From Branchinecta lynchi (lineage: Eukaryota; Arthropoda; Branchiopoda; Anostraca; Branchinectidae), in the NCBI GenBank assembly GCA_023053575.1, contig JAKZAP010000016.1:21594030-21658029 (forward strand): DNA of 64,000 bases. The letters are read 5' to 3'. The translations under genes and the position numbers were made by a program. Each line of letters begins with the position of its first letter. Positions within the stretch are counted from its first letter, which is position 1. The notes under the pieces are model-generated. The model searched no databases and had not been told where the DNA came from. It was given only the letters and a program-made list of their open reading frames with translations. Positions 14,952-28,800 of the stretch are shown piece by piece.

Positions 14952-17900
14952 GTAAGGTGACAGTCCAGTGAATGATGGTGATGATGAAATTTTATTTATG
15001 CACTTAAGAAGAGGGAAATCGCGCAGTACAAGACAAAGAAAAGGAAAACTACACTGAGCTTTGAATACTGTAGTAAATGCACAAGATAACAAGAGCTACG
15101 AGCTCATATGGCACTTGTACGAGTCGGCTGTACAAGAAAGTAGATGAAAACGTCACAAAATACACCCGCCATCCAAAAAGGCGGTTCGTAAATAGAAATA
15201 GGATATTTAGTTTCACTCATTTCTGAGCAGTTCCGGCATCGTCTCGATTGCAAATGCACATGACTGTTCAAACTTTCATCCCAATAAATCCATTTGTTTG
15301 ATCCCTAGACGTGCTACACGACTTCCGGTACTCACTCTATTTCCACCTACCGTGGCCGAATCTGGTTCGGAAGAAAAAAAAAATCGACCACCTAAAGCAT
15401 CTTCGTTTATGCATGCATGTCTACCAAGTTTCACTCGAATCTGAGCATTTTTGGAAAGTTCCGGTACCCCCCCCCCCCCCCCTCACCAACGTTGTCGGAG
15501 CCGGTTCGGGCCCAATCTCTTAATTCCCTCATCAAGTTTGACTGAAATTGGAGCATAGCCTATCTGCAAGTTTCCAGTACCCCCCCCCCCCCCCTACCTT
15601 GGCCGAATCCGGCCCAGACGCCAAATAACAAATCTAGGCCGCATAAACTCGGCACTGTCGAATTGCATCTCATTCGGTCCATCCGTTTGGTTTTTGTGCA
15701 TGTCAAAAGTCCCCCCACCCCCAATTCCCCTAATCGTGGTCGCATATGGTTCGAACGCATGTTTTACATGTCGAGGCCATCGATTCGTATCACCCATGAA
15801 GTTTCACTCGAATCATACCACTCGTTCGCAATTTATAGAAGTCCATATTTCTCTTCTCTTGCTCCCCCAAAAATGCTCCGATCTAGGAACGGAAGTTTCC
15901 GGGGGTATGTTGTGCTAATGCTTGTTCCATCCATTAAGTTTCGTCCCAATCCCTCTGCTTTTAGAGTTTCTTGAGTTCCCCCCCCCCCATCCCCACAGGT
16001 ATCGAACCCGACCCGGACGTGACACTGAACGTCCGAGGCGATAGCTCACCAGACAAGTTTCATTCAAATCCGATCACCCGCTCAAAAGTTATGCACGCCA
16101 CTAGATTCCGGACTCCCCATCCATCCACTCCTCCCACGATGGTCGGGTCGGGGAAACGGCTGTTCTCAAGTCAATCTGTTCGGATCCCTGACATACCTGC
16201 CAAGTTTCATCGCCCTAGGACATCAGGAAGTATGCCGAACTCGCGGGATCGCTAGAAATCCGGACCCCCACCCCAACTCCCCCACAGTGCCCTGATCCGG
16301 TCCGGTTATGTCAATGACGTGTCTAGGACCTGTGCTTGTTTTTCCCACCAAGTTTCATCCCGATCCCTCCACTTTAAGCGTTTCTCAAAATTTCCGGTTC
16401 CCTGCTCCAACTCCCCCCAGTGTCATCGGATCCGGCCCGGATTTAAAGTGAGGTGTCTGAGACACAAGGTCATCCTAAATATCAATTTTCATCAAGATCC
16501 GATCACCCGTTCAAAAGTTATGCACGCCACTAGATTCCGGACTCCCCATCCACCCACTCCCCCCACGATGGTCGGGTCGGGGAAACGGCTGTTCTCAAGT
16601 CAATCTGTTCGGATCCCTGACATACCTGCCAAGTTTCATCGCCCTAGGACACCAGGAAGTATGCCGAACTCGCGGGATCGCTAGAAATCACGACCCCCAC
16701 CCCAACTCCCCCACAGTGCCCTGATCCGGTCCGGTTATGTCAATGACGTGTCTAGGACCTGTGCTTGTTTTTCCCACCAAGTTTCATCCCGATCCCTCCA
16801 CTTTAAGCGTTTCTCAAAATTTCCGGTTCCCCACCCCAACTCCCCCACAGTGCCCTGATCCGGTCCGGTTATGTCAATGACGTTTCTAGGACCTGTGCTT
16901 GTTTTTCCCAGCAAGTTTCATCCCGATCCCTCCACTTTAAGCGTTTCTCAAAATTTCCGGTTCCCTCCTCCAACTCCCCCCAGTGTCATCGGATCCGGCC
17001 CGGATTTAAAGTGAGGTGTCTGAGACACGAGGTCATCCTAAATATCAATTTTCATCAAGATCCGATCACCCGTTCGCAAGCTAAAAATACCTCAAATTTT
17101 GGCTTCACCCTCCCTCCACTCCCCCCCCCAGATGGTCGAATCGGGGAATTGATGATTTCCTATTTAAGCTGGTCGGGTCCCAGACATGCCTGTCAAATTC
17201 CATCGTCCCAGCACATCAGGAAGCACGGAACTCGCGGGATCACTACAAATTCGGACTTCTCCCCCCCCCCCAACTCCCCCAAAGTGAGCGGATCCGTTCC
17301 GGTTATATCAGTCACGTATCTAGGACTTTTGCTTGTACTTTCCACCAAGTTTCATTCGGATCCCTCCAATCTAAGTGTTTTCCAAGATTTCCGGTTTCCC
17401 CCTCTAACTCCCCCCAGTGCCACCGGATCCGGTCTGGATTTAAAATGGAGGGTCTGAGACACGAAGTCCTTCCATGTATTAAGTTTCATGAAGATCCGAT
17501 CACCCGTTCGTAAGCTAAAAATATCTCATTTTTCTTATTTTTTCCGGATTCCCCCTCCCTCCACTCCCCTCCAGATGGTCGGATCGAGGAAGCGACAATT
17601 TCTAATTTAATCTGGTCCAGTTCCTGATATGCTTGCCAAGTTTCATCGTCCTAGCTTATCTGGAAGTGCCCGAACTAGCAAAACCGGGACCGACAGACTG
17701 ACAGACCGACAGACCGACTGACGGACAGAAATAACAATCGCTATATGGCACTTGAGTAAGCTCAAGTGCCATAAAAAACTAAATGTTAAAAAAAAAGAGA
17801 AAGAACTAATCAGGTCTAAAAATCTTCTTCTTCTTTTTTTTCTCACAAGTTCGCTTTTCCAACTAGAGCAGTTTTGAGCCTGGAGAGGACCCTTGCCAAG

Positions 17901-20900
17901 AATTCAAACAGAACTTTCAAACAAATCTTTCGAACAAATTTGGAGCTAAGATAACGTGTTGTCCCCAGATGGCCCATCTATTCCCCCCTCCCTTCCCGTC
18001 TTCTGTGCGTCGGTCCGAGAGGAGTACTGGCAATCAGTTTTTCCCATACCCCACTATTCTTCTACCCAATTTTTACATAGTGTCATCGCCTTAAGTTTCT
18101 ACTCCCTTACCACGCTATGCGATCTATTTATTTTTCCCTTATTCACTCGTACCTCACTTATTGTCCCCTTGTATATCTGAACACGTTCAGCAGTCATCTT
18201 GCTCCTCTTCAGAGACTTCAAAATAAGGGGATCCGCCTCCTGAAGGAGTTTATGCCATCTCCATCATCGCTACCAAACTCGTCACCCACAAAGAGTGCTT
18301 ATAAGTTGCTTAATATTTTACCCGTTTCTTTATTTCTGCAATTTTTTCGATAATAATGTTGGAGTGTTATTTCAAAAATAGACTGCCTTCGATTTTGTAT
18401 TCCTGCGAGCTGCTCCCCACCGCTTATGACCACCATTATGCTACTCGTTTTGGTTCGGATCCTCGTCAACCTCTGATCAGATGTGAACGATCCAGATTTA
18501 GTTTGCGTAATTGTTTAGTTAAATTTTATAATTTATTAGAAGATAAAGATATTGTTCGCCTTTCTCTTCCTTTACTAAAAAAAAGGTTTAAAACTAAATT
18601 GTTGGATTTGTATTAATGAGGAGTGTTGGAGAAGGTGGTTTGGCCTCTGGTTTGTTCAGTCCTGATTCGCTGATTCTTTGCCCATGGTTATATATTTTTT
18701 ATATTTTGATGGTTATTGAGTCTTCGATCTGACGTGGTAAGTTGCTTTATAATCTCTTATTGTTTTTCATGTTTTTCTTTCTTCTTGTTGTTCACGATGT
18801 TATGATATAGGCGCGCTCTTAATCTGTTATTGGTTGAATTTTCTTCTCTTCTTTGTATGTTGCCCGAGCATTTGTTGAGTCCCTCTCTGCCGGGTAACTT
18901 CCTGATATTTAGTTATTTTGTTTTGTTGTAAATAATAAAACCTTGAACCTTGAACCATCATTTATTTCTGGTCATTTCTTGTAAGTATATTAGTTAATTT
19001 GTTTCATGTCCGTGTATTTTGTAAACTCGTATTCCTCTTCTAGCTATTAGCTATTTGGATTAAACTTGATTGATTGGTTGATTAAAGAAGGGCCGAAATA
19101 TAGCTCAAATAAAATTCAGCTGACATCCGTTTTGCAGTATCAAATATAAATCTTCTTCCTAGATGGAATGCCGAGAAATGGCCAAGGGGAGAAACCTGAA
19201 GGTCCTGGACAATTTAAGATAGCTTTGCACAAGGGTCAGAGGGAAAAAAAGTTGCATTTATACGGGAATTCCTGTAACGTCGAGGAAAGTACAAGAGAAA
19301 TTTACAATATTTTAAATAATAAGTCCTGATACATTCTAATCTTTTTGTCTCAGAATACCAAAAATTCCGAAAAGGATGCTATACCGTTCTCTTGAAGGCA
19401 GTTTGTAGGTTTATTTGGGGATAGGCTTGGATCTTTATTCCCCCTCTGCCCTCCCCCTTCAGTTTGGGTTAATAGCTCAGATATTAATTTACTCTTCATG
19501 GACCAAGAAATAATAAAAGCATTAAAGTTTTGGACATGATTGAGCATCACCTTTGTCGTAAGGTTATGGTTGGTACAAGTATTTTATGGTGAATTACTTT
19601 AAGATAATTTTGATTGCCATTTGTATAAGATATAGGTATTTTGGCTGAGGTTGTGCAGAGTTTATGATTGTCTCGGAAGAAGAAGAAGAAGGGATAAGAC
19701 CAACCATGCTGTTGTAGTCTAGCCCTTTGTCTTTTATGTATCACAGTCCCCTGCATCCAGGTCCAAACGGTGAGCAGGTCTGAAGAAGACAAGAAGTGCT
19801 CTGAAATTTTTTCTTCTTTGAAATTTTTCCTCTTTTAAAAGTTACCAACCTTGGGCACCAATTTTCTTAGTCCATTATTTGTCACCAGATTCCGGACCCC
19901 CCCCCCCCCACTCCCCCAAGATGAACGGATGTGGAAGGAACTATTTTCAAGTCAAGCTTGTAGGTTATCTAATATGCCCGCCATGTTTCATGGTCCTAGC
20001 ACACCTGGAAGTATCCTAACTCATGATCACCGGAATCCCCCCCCCCCCAACTCCCCCAAGATGAACGGATGTGGAAGGAACTATTTTCAAGTCAAGCTTG
20101 TAGGTTATCTAATATGCCCGCCATGTTTCATGGTCCTAGCACACCTGGAAGTATCCTAACTCATGATCACCGGAATCCCCCCCCCCCAACTCCCCCACTT
20201 TGACACGATCCAGCCCAGTTTTGTCAACAATGTCCACTTGCCGTCCCATTCAGATCCCTCGGCTCAAAGCGTTTTACGAGATTTACGCCCCCCCCCCCTT
20301 ACTTGAAACAGAACATCTGAGAAACTTGTTCTTTACACCGTTTTCATGCATGTCCTATCACCCGTTCCAAAGTTGTGTATGTCACTAGATTCTGGATTTC
20401 CCATCCCTCCACTCCCCCTGCGATGAACGGATCGGGGAAGGGACTATTTTCAAGTAAATCTGAGAAGAGTCCCTAATATGCCTGCCAAGTTTCATGGTCC
20501 TAGCACATGGGAGTAACCTAATTCGCGATCACCGGAATTGCGGGAAACCCCCTCCAACCCCCCCCCCCCCACCGTGTGTGTTCCGGTTGTAGTTTGTCAA
20601 AAATGTGTCTAGGGTGTATGCTTGTTCTTTCCTCCAAGTTCAATCCCGATCCATCGACTCCGAGCGTTTCACAGGATTTTTCGGTACCCCCCCCCCCTCT
20701 TCCAGCGCAGTTATCGGATTCAGTCCAGATTGGAAAATGAACACCCGACACACTTTGTTCTTGACCGATTATCCGTTCCAAAGTTATGCATGTTACTGAT
20801 TTCCGGATACCCCATCCTCCAATACCCCATTGATGGCCGTATCGGGGAAGTGATTATTCCTAAGTTAATCTGGTCTCTAACATGCCTGCCAAGTATCATC

Positions 20901-22787
20901 GTCCTAGCTTATGTGGAAGGTTTCGAACTAGCAAAATGCGGATAGACCAACCGATAGACATTACGATCGCTATATGGCACTTAAGCTGCATATTAAGCTA
21001 GAAGCTCCAAGTGGCATAAAAAGGTTATGTATGGAAGAGAGTAAGTTATAAATTGTTAGAGGAAAATAATACGGAACTTAACGTGGGTTTAGTTTTAGAA
21101 GTTAGGTCCCATAAATACTTAAAAGCGAGTACAAATCAGTTAAAAAATTAACGTCACTGAGGGAAAGAGGAGTAGCCGCAAAAAGTATGAAGTGCGATTT
21201 CCTAGTCTTGTTAAAAATTCAAAAACAGTTCAAATTGAAAGATGCAACGGAAGGGAAACAAATAATTGCAGAATGTTCGATCGGGAAAATCTGACCGTTC
21301 GGCCGCACCATTGTAGAGGGTTTGAAAGGTTTTTTCAGTAACTATGTCGCGGGCAGGAACGACGATGTTGGTTTTTGAAACAAATAATTACCGGAAACTC
21401 GACCGGGAAAACCTGATCCGTTGTCCGCACCATTGTAGAGGTTTGAACGGTTTTTGCAGTAAACTATGTCGCGGGCAGGAACGACGATGTTTGTTTTTGG
21501 TAAATATTGTAAGAGGTTGGAACTGTAGAGTTTGGTGCAATTACGGTTGATTAACCTGCTTTTAAATGAAAGGAATTACGGCCACTTGCATCTGATTTGA
21601 TTTGCTTTCTAGAAACGAAGAAAGCCATTAAGAGAGAGAAAAGCAGTGACTCGGATGAAGATGAGAATGATGGAAGTGATGGGAAAAAAACAGAATCGAC
21701 GACAAAGAAAACCTATGGTAAGAAAAATTTTTTCGTCAAGGGCCTATAATTTGATATTTACCCTGTTAACAATGCTCACCTCCCACTAGCATGATTTTTT
21801 GGCGATTCCCCCCGCCCCCCCCCCCCGCACGTTAAAAGATTCCGCTGTTTGCGCTGGGTTGAAAGCTGTTTGCGTTCAAATCAGAATAGCGTTACAAACA
21901 TGTAAATGAAAGACAGAAGCTCCTGGGGCGTGACTAGGTGTCGCGACCTTCGCCTTTAGTTCTCAACGCTCTAACCACTGGGCCACCGAGGGGATTGTGA
22001 ACATAGTTGGCAAACCACTACAGCCACCAGGTAAATGCAAGTTGCAGGAATAGTAATAATAATAAAAATAACAATAATTTATTTGTAACCCATTGCACAA
22101 AAACATGTGAAGGTAGTGGAGTAGAAAAAGAAAGAAACAGAATAAACAACAGAAAAGAAACAACACTAGTACAACAAAATAAACAAGAAAAGATCAACAG
22201 ACAAGTATGAAAAAGTGTAATAGAATCCTTAGTGTAATTCGAAGAAACTTTACTTTTAAGCAGCATGGTTTGTTCTCACTTCTTTTCAAGTCGATGGTCA
22301 TTGAATATGGCCACACCACAGTGAGGCCATATTACAATTGTGACATTGAGGCTTATGAAAAAATCCAACGGAGAGCTACGAAGTTCGTACCAGATCTGCG
22401 CGATCTCCCCTACCAAGTGAGATTAGCCAAGTTGTGCCTTCCCTCCATTGCATACAGATTTTTTAGAGGAGACCTGATTGAAACATTCAAATTAATCAAT
22501 GGAAGTTATGACAATTTTGAAGTGACTGATTTAGTAAGATTCAGCATTAACCGTCATCATCGGGGGCACGCGTACAAGCTTACAAAGTCAAGATTCCACA
22601 AGGACGTTTTTAAGTGGGGTTTTGGCAACAGAATTGTTGATTCTTGGAACAGCCTTACCGAAGATGCGGTTAATGCTGAATCGATCAATAGTTTTAAGTG
22701 CATTGTTGATGAGATTTTTACTCTGGTCAGTTCGACTACTCAAAATTTCTTAGAGTTATTTAGATGCGAAAGCCTTTTCTCTTGCTT

Positions 22788-22822
<35 letters not shown>

Positions 22823-25800
22823 ATATATATATATATATCTATATATATATATATCTATATATATATATATATATATATCTATATATATATATATATATAT
22901 ATCTATATATATATATATATATAGATGTACGTAGGTATGTATATATTTCTTCCCCATCAAATGAAAATAGATGGAGTATAAGATAAAAGGAAACGAAAAA
23001 CACACTACGAGAGAATACACTAACACAAGAAAAACAAAGAGCAAAATGGATACCTGAATACAAAAGACAAAACTATTGCCTTAAAATAATTGCCCAAGGA
23101 TGAGCAACAATATCAGAGTTGTATCTGGCGATCTGGGCTATGATCGCCTCGTCAGGGTCGATAATCCCATACAAGTGATTCCACTCGAATCTTAATTGGC
23201 CTAAACAGTTCAATTCCTTGTGTAGGTAGCCGGTAGTCGGTAGCCCAGGAGCAATTTTGACATCCACATCTCAGGCGAGAAATTCGCGGAGCTCATGAAG
23301 CGATACGAAGAAGGGCCAACGTTGGCAGCCTGATTTGTGTTTTTTTTGCTCACGAGAATAGTGTTGTACTGGGGGACCGACTGTTGTGGGGTGCTTTCTC
23401 ACGCTTCACTTCCTCTCGTGCTACACTTACCCTAGCAATTAGCTCTTAATAATAACTCATTTATTTCCTTAATAGCATTTACAACTGCTAGCTGCGGATC
23501 GTAACCACGACTGATTGATATTCTGACAGTTAAGATTACGAATAAAATAAGGCACAAACGAAGATAAATACATTTCGTTTGAGTTTATTGGGGGTTGAAG
23601 AAGCTGTGGCTTGTCAGTGTTAGCTAGTCTTCCCTTGTGTTCGGTCTGGTCTGGTCTGGAGTTTCGAAGTCTGTGAAAATATTCCGGTGGTGGTCAAAAG
23701 TTAAACATTTTTTTCCAAAGTTCATCGTCAGTTGATGCCTCCTATCCGCAAGGGTCGGCAACTGAAGCTTGACCAGAGCATCCTCATAGGAAACATAATC
23801 CGGACCAAGCATCACTTTGCACGACCTCTTCTGGATAGACTTGAGTCTTTCTGTCTGTTCTACTGTCAGTTCGGAATGCCATACAGGACACGCATATTCC
23901 ACGCAGGGACGAATACAGTAGATTGTTTTTAAAACTCGAGGAGGGATTGCAAATCGGCGAAGGACGGCAAAAGACTTTAACAGTGAGGCTGATCTTGCAA
24001 TGATGGAATCAGCATGTGTTCTCCACTTCAAGTCATTATCTGTTTTCACCCCAAGTAGTTTAACAGAGGATTTTATTTCAAGACCAATTTCTTCAACAGC
24101 CGGCAATTCCCTTTTTAAGAAAGAAACCCTGATTACCATGCTTTTCGGTATACTAACGGACAACTTGACTTCATCCAAATCCTTTTTCAAAAGTTCGAAA
24201 AGAGAAGATAGGGAAACCTCAGTCGGGGTCATAGGAAACGCCCGTAGGGATAATGTCGGTAGGTCGTCAGCAAACTTAAAACCGAAAACGCGGTTAAAAC
24301 GATCGAAAAAATTAAAGGCCCTAACTTCGTGCCTTCCGGGGTTCTACAAAATATATCTAAAAAGCTGGAAATGTTGTCTGGACTTAACATAAAACACTGA
24401 GTCCTACCCGTTAAAAAACTAGAAACTAACCGAACAATGAACTCACGAGCCCCCATTGCTCTTGCTTCGTCAACTGCAATTTGATGATTAATGCTGTCGA
24501 AAGCCTTAATAATATCACCCAAAATAATTTCAGCATACGAATTATCAGTCTCTAGATGTTTCATTAGTGCATCTACTAATCTTACTAAATAATGGGTTGT
24601 GCTATGCCCTTGTCGAAACCCAAACTGCGCAGGGTCCAACTTATCTTCCACATCACTGAGAAGGGACTTCAAAATAAAGCTTTCCAACACTTTCGAGAGT
24701 ACTGGCGTCTTTGAAATCGGCCTGAGATCATGCACGGTCTTAACATTTCGGGTCTTGGGTATTGGGGTAATAAAAGCACTTTTAAAACAATTTGGAAAAA
24801 TACCATCTAAAAAACATTGATTAAAAACTGCGGTACAAATAAGGGTCAGTTCACTGGCAGACTCGACAAACAGCTTGGTCGGTATCTCGCCCGGATAGTT
24901 ACTTTTCCTAGTATCAAGTTTTTGTAATTTTTCAAGTTCTGCGTTTGGATCAATCACAGGTATTTCTGAACTGGGGGCCTTGCCAGGCAATTGACTTAAA
25001 TGGGGGTGCACTCTGCAAATTGTTGCAAAGTGGTCATTTATGGTGTTTGCGTTAAGGGGGTTGCCCTCGCTGTCATAAACACTTAAGGGCTTTTGTCCTT
25101 CGCTCGGCCACTTATTCGCCAAAGTCAACGATCATAAGTTTAGTCATTTCATGAATGAATTAGTTAACGCCGTAGTTCAATCTGATACAAACCACCATCA
25201 GTACCAGCCATGATTTCGGGCATGATACATTCTTGTCCGACATGGCAACCAATTTCGAGAAAGAACAGAAATACAAGTAAAAGAGACGTCGAAATGCGGA
25301 TATAAGATAAGGAACGCATCTCTGATTCGCGATCGTCGGTTAAAGAGGGCAGATTTAGAATTCAGTAGTTTGGTTATAATAAGTTATTTCTTTCAGACTA
25401 CCCCACCAAATTGAACTACCTCTTTCGCGATGCTCGTTTTTACCTCATTAAAAGTAACAATCAGGATAATGTTAATCTCGCCATGTCGAGAGGGGTCTGG
25501 TCAACGCCCCCAGTCAACGATGCCAAACTGAACGAAGCCTTCAAAGAGGCCAGGAATGTTATTCTTATATTCTCTGTAAAGGAGAGTGGAAATTTTTGCG
25601 GTAAGTAAGATATAATCTGTGTTTTGCCACGTTTCCCTAGCCACGGTAGTATTCCAATCAGTGAGGAAACAAAAATGAAAGAAGACATTTCACATATTCG
25701 CAAGGACGAACTGACGAACGACAACAAGACCAAAGGTTTCGATGGGTTTGATGGCCATTCATTTCGCACTGTCAGAAGTTTCGTAACAGATAACATGAGG

Positions 25801-28800
25801 ACAACCAGTTATTCAAGAGACAACACTTGGGATGTAATCTGTTGTTATTTGAAAACGTTATGCATGAGATGTTTTGCATAAAAAGCATTTCCGAAAACGC
25901 AGCTGCTGACTTTTTGGTTTGTATTCATGAAATCAGAAAATACAGCAGAGATGTTTTCGGCATTTTTTGGCTCTTCGACAATGCTTATTATGCACAACGT
26001 TATCTACGTAGTATTCTCCCTCCATACTACGTAGTATTCTCCCTCCATACTACGTAGTATTCTCCCTCCATTCCCCTAAACATATTAGAATAGAGAAATC
26101 CCAGAAAATCCCCAAACTGATACCTGCGGCCTTTCTACATGGAAGATATAGAAAGAGCGTTGTTCCAGCATTTGTTGAGTTGTAATAACCGATAAGTTAG
26201 TCCTTTTTAGATTTTTTTTTTTATGACAACAGGATTATGTAAGGACTTTTTATGGCTTTTGATGTCCCTGCGTTTTTTTGCTCTCATTTCCCCAAGTGTG
26301 GCAGAAAGACCGAACCTCTGAGAAAACTAAGAACAGATATGGATTCCGCATGCGTTCTTACCCCCAAAAGCAAAGCTGTAATAGACTTGAGGATTAAAGT
26401 TCAGTTCAATCAAACTTCAACCCAAATGCCAGTTCCCTGGCGATTTTCTTGTTCAGTGGCAAAATAATCTCCAAATATTTTACCCTGAAATCTCTGTAAT
26501 CGACATACTATTGAGAACTATTTTTGCGGCAAGAAAAAAAAGTTCAAAAATGAATTAGCATTCTCACCCCTACATCGAACCTCTGATCAAATTCGGATAA
26601 AACTGTTAGTTTAATTTTGCGGTTTTCGGCCTGATTCCAGGCGAATTACTTGTTCCTCAAGAAAATAAAATTCAGTAAACTACAGCATGTCTCCTTACCC
26701 CAGTATCGAACCTCTAATCAACTTCAAATGAAACTTTACTTACAAAACTTTGAAAACTTGAACTTACAACAATTTTCCGATTTCGACCGGATTCCGGGCG
26801 AACTGTTTGTCTGGCTATAAAACAAGCTTTAGGTGTGGATTCACCACGTCTCATTTCCCCTAAATTGACTATTTCGTTAGAGAGAAAAAAAGGGTGTTCA
26901 TGTATCTACTAGAACAAAGCCCTGGTACGGTCACAATTAAACATAGTAAACTATATAAATACGAAAAATAAAAATAGATTAAGATTGGAATACTAATAGA
27001 CCAAAAATTAAAAAAGAAGGAAAAAGTAAAAGGTTTTTAGCAGAAACTCCGTATTTTGTTTTCCTCTTTAAAGGACCCCCAGTACTATTTACTCTTCAAC
27101 CTAAAGTATCTTAAAATATCTGAATACTTAAAACTAGGCTGTGGTTTCAACAAACAACCCACCGTTTTGGCTGTTTTAAGCCTTTTACGAGACCCGTTGA
27201 CTTGTAGCGAAGAGAGGGAAACAATTTACGTAACCCTTTTTTCTGATGGAAAAACTTCTCGCAGACAACCGTCGACAGCGTGATACACATCGAAGGTAGC
27301 AAAACACGGGAAGTGAGAAAATCAGGGTGGTTTTGTTAGAGGGTTAGAATGTACCGTACGAAAATGTGGGTCTCCGGGTTTAAAATATATGGAGTGATTA
27401 TGGAAGTAGGTTGCGTTAGTATTATAGGTAAGACAGGTGCTTTAAGAAAGGGATTGGAAAAGTCTTCCATTCCCACCGAGTTAAGAGTCTTTTATTCCTA
27501 GGAATGGCTCGCCTTTCCGTCGAGTCCCGCCGTGACGTCTCGCCCGTGCCTTGGAAGCTGCCGGACGGATTGACGGCTAAAGCCTTGGGTGGGGTCTTCA
27601 GGATTGACTGGATTTGCAAGTAAGCAGTCACTTTTTCTTTGCGTCCAAGTTGGCTTTCACGCCTTTGCTTTAGGTAGGCTTTCTCGTCTTTGTTTTAGGA
27701 AGGCCTATTTATATGTAAGATAATAACTACACCTTTAGCTCAGCTGACTGGGAAACATATTCAAACAATGCATAAAACGGATCCGTCAGCTACGATGCTT
27801 TGACCCCAAGAAGGTCCGAAATATTGCTGCCAAAGCGTTCTAGCTGACGTATCCGTTTTATGCATTAGTTGCGTTTTTGTTCGACTTTTCACTCGCCTTT
27901 TCGACGGCTTTTTACTTTTTTTGCGTTTTCGTAAATGGTCCCACTGTCTGACAATTTCCCGTTTTTGTCAAAAAGGCAAACGCCGACTTTGGCCTTTTCC
28001 CTCGGCTTTTTGCAAAAAGGCAAACTTGGCAGGTGACCAAGTTACTTTCGCCAGTTTATCCCAAAATCCAATAAAAGAGGAATGTGAATCAAAGTGAAAA
28101 TCAGTATTTCGAGACTGTCTTGGATCTTAAAGATGAAAAATTCGAAGTGCAAGTCAAATACAAATAAAATGGCATATGTCAAAGTAGCGTTTTCATCCGA
28201 GAAAAGTGAAAAGTTCTTAGTAGTAGCGGCAACTTGTGAAACGCGAGAATCAAGGCATGAAAAGGGTAAAAAGCCAAAGCTGAAAAGGGAAAGGCAAAAG
28301 TCGAACAAAAACGCAACTATTGTTTGAATATAAGATAATAACTTGTTTCCAACCCGCTTTTTGGGATCCCAAAACGCAAGTGGAGGGATACTTGTGATTT
28401 CGTAAAAGTTGTCCGTCCGTCTTTGAGCGCGATAATTTTCGAAGGAAATTAGATATTTTGATGAAACTTGATGCGAAGATCTTTGGGTGAAGGGACAGGT
28501 CGAGTTCTCTATCGCCCTACATTAAGGGGTGGGGGAGGGGTTTCAGATGAAGGGGCGAACAAAATGTTTTTAATAGCTAATGAGATAGTCGATTTATGGG
28601 TAAGACCATGCTGAACACGAATATGAAAATCATTTTCTCGCCGGACAAGTAGTCCGCCAGGAATCCGGCCCAAACCGGAACGTTTGTTAAAAGTAAAAGT
28701 TGTACTTGAAGTTGATGATGTTTGATTTAGGGGTAAGAAGACATGCTGAATCCGTATAGACAATCATTTTCTACCTGACATATTGTTCGCCCGGAATTCG

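Noticed and set aside
15311..17846. Many frames of 60-150 codons rich in Pro, Ser and Arg in family A repeats
   Set aside because: They recur with the repeat units on both strands, start and stop at random and cross homopolymer runs. They are not genes.
22760..23063. Ile/Tyr-rich frames on both strands
   Set aside because: Produced by the (TA)n microsatellite.
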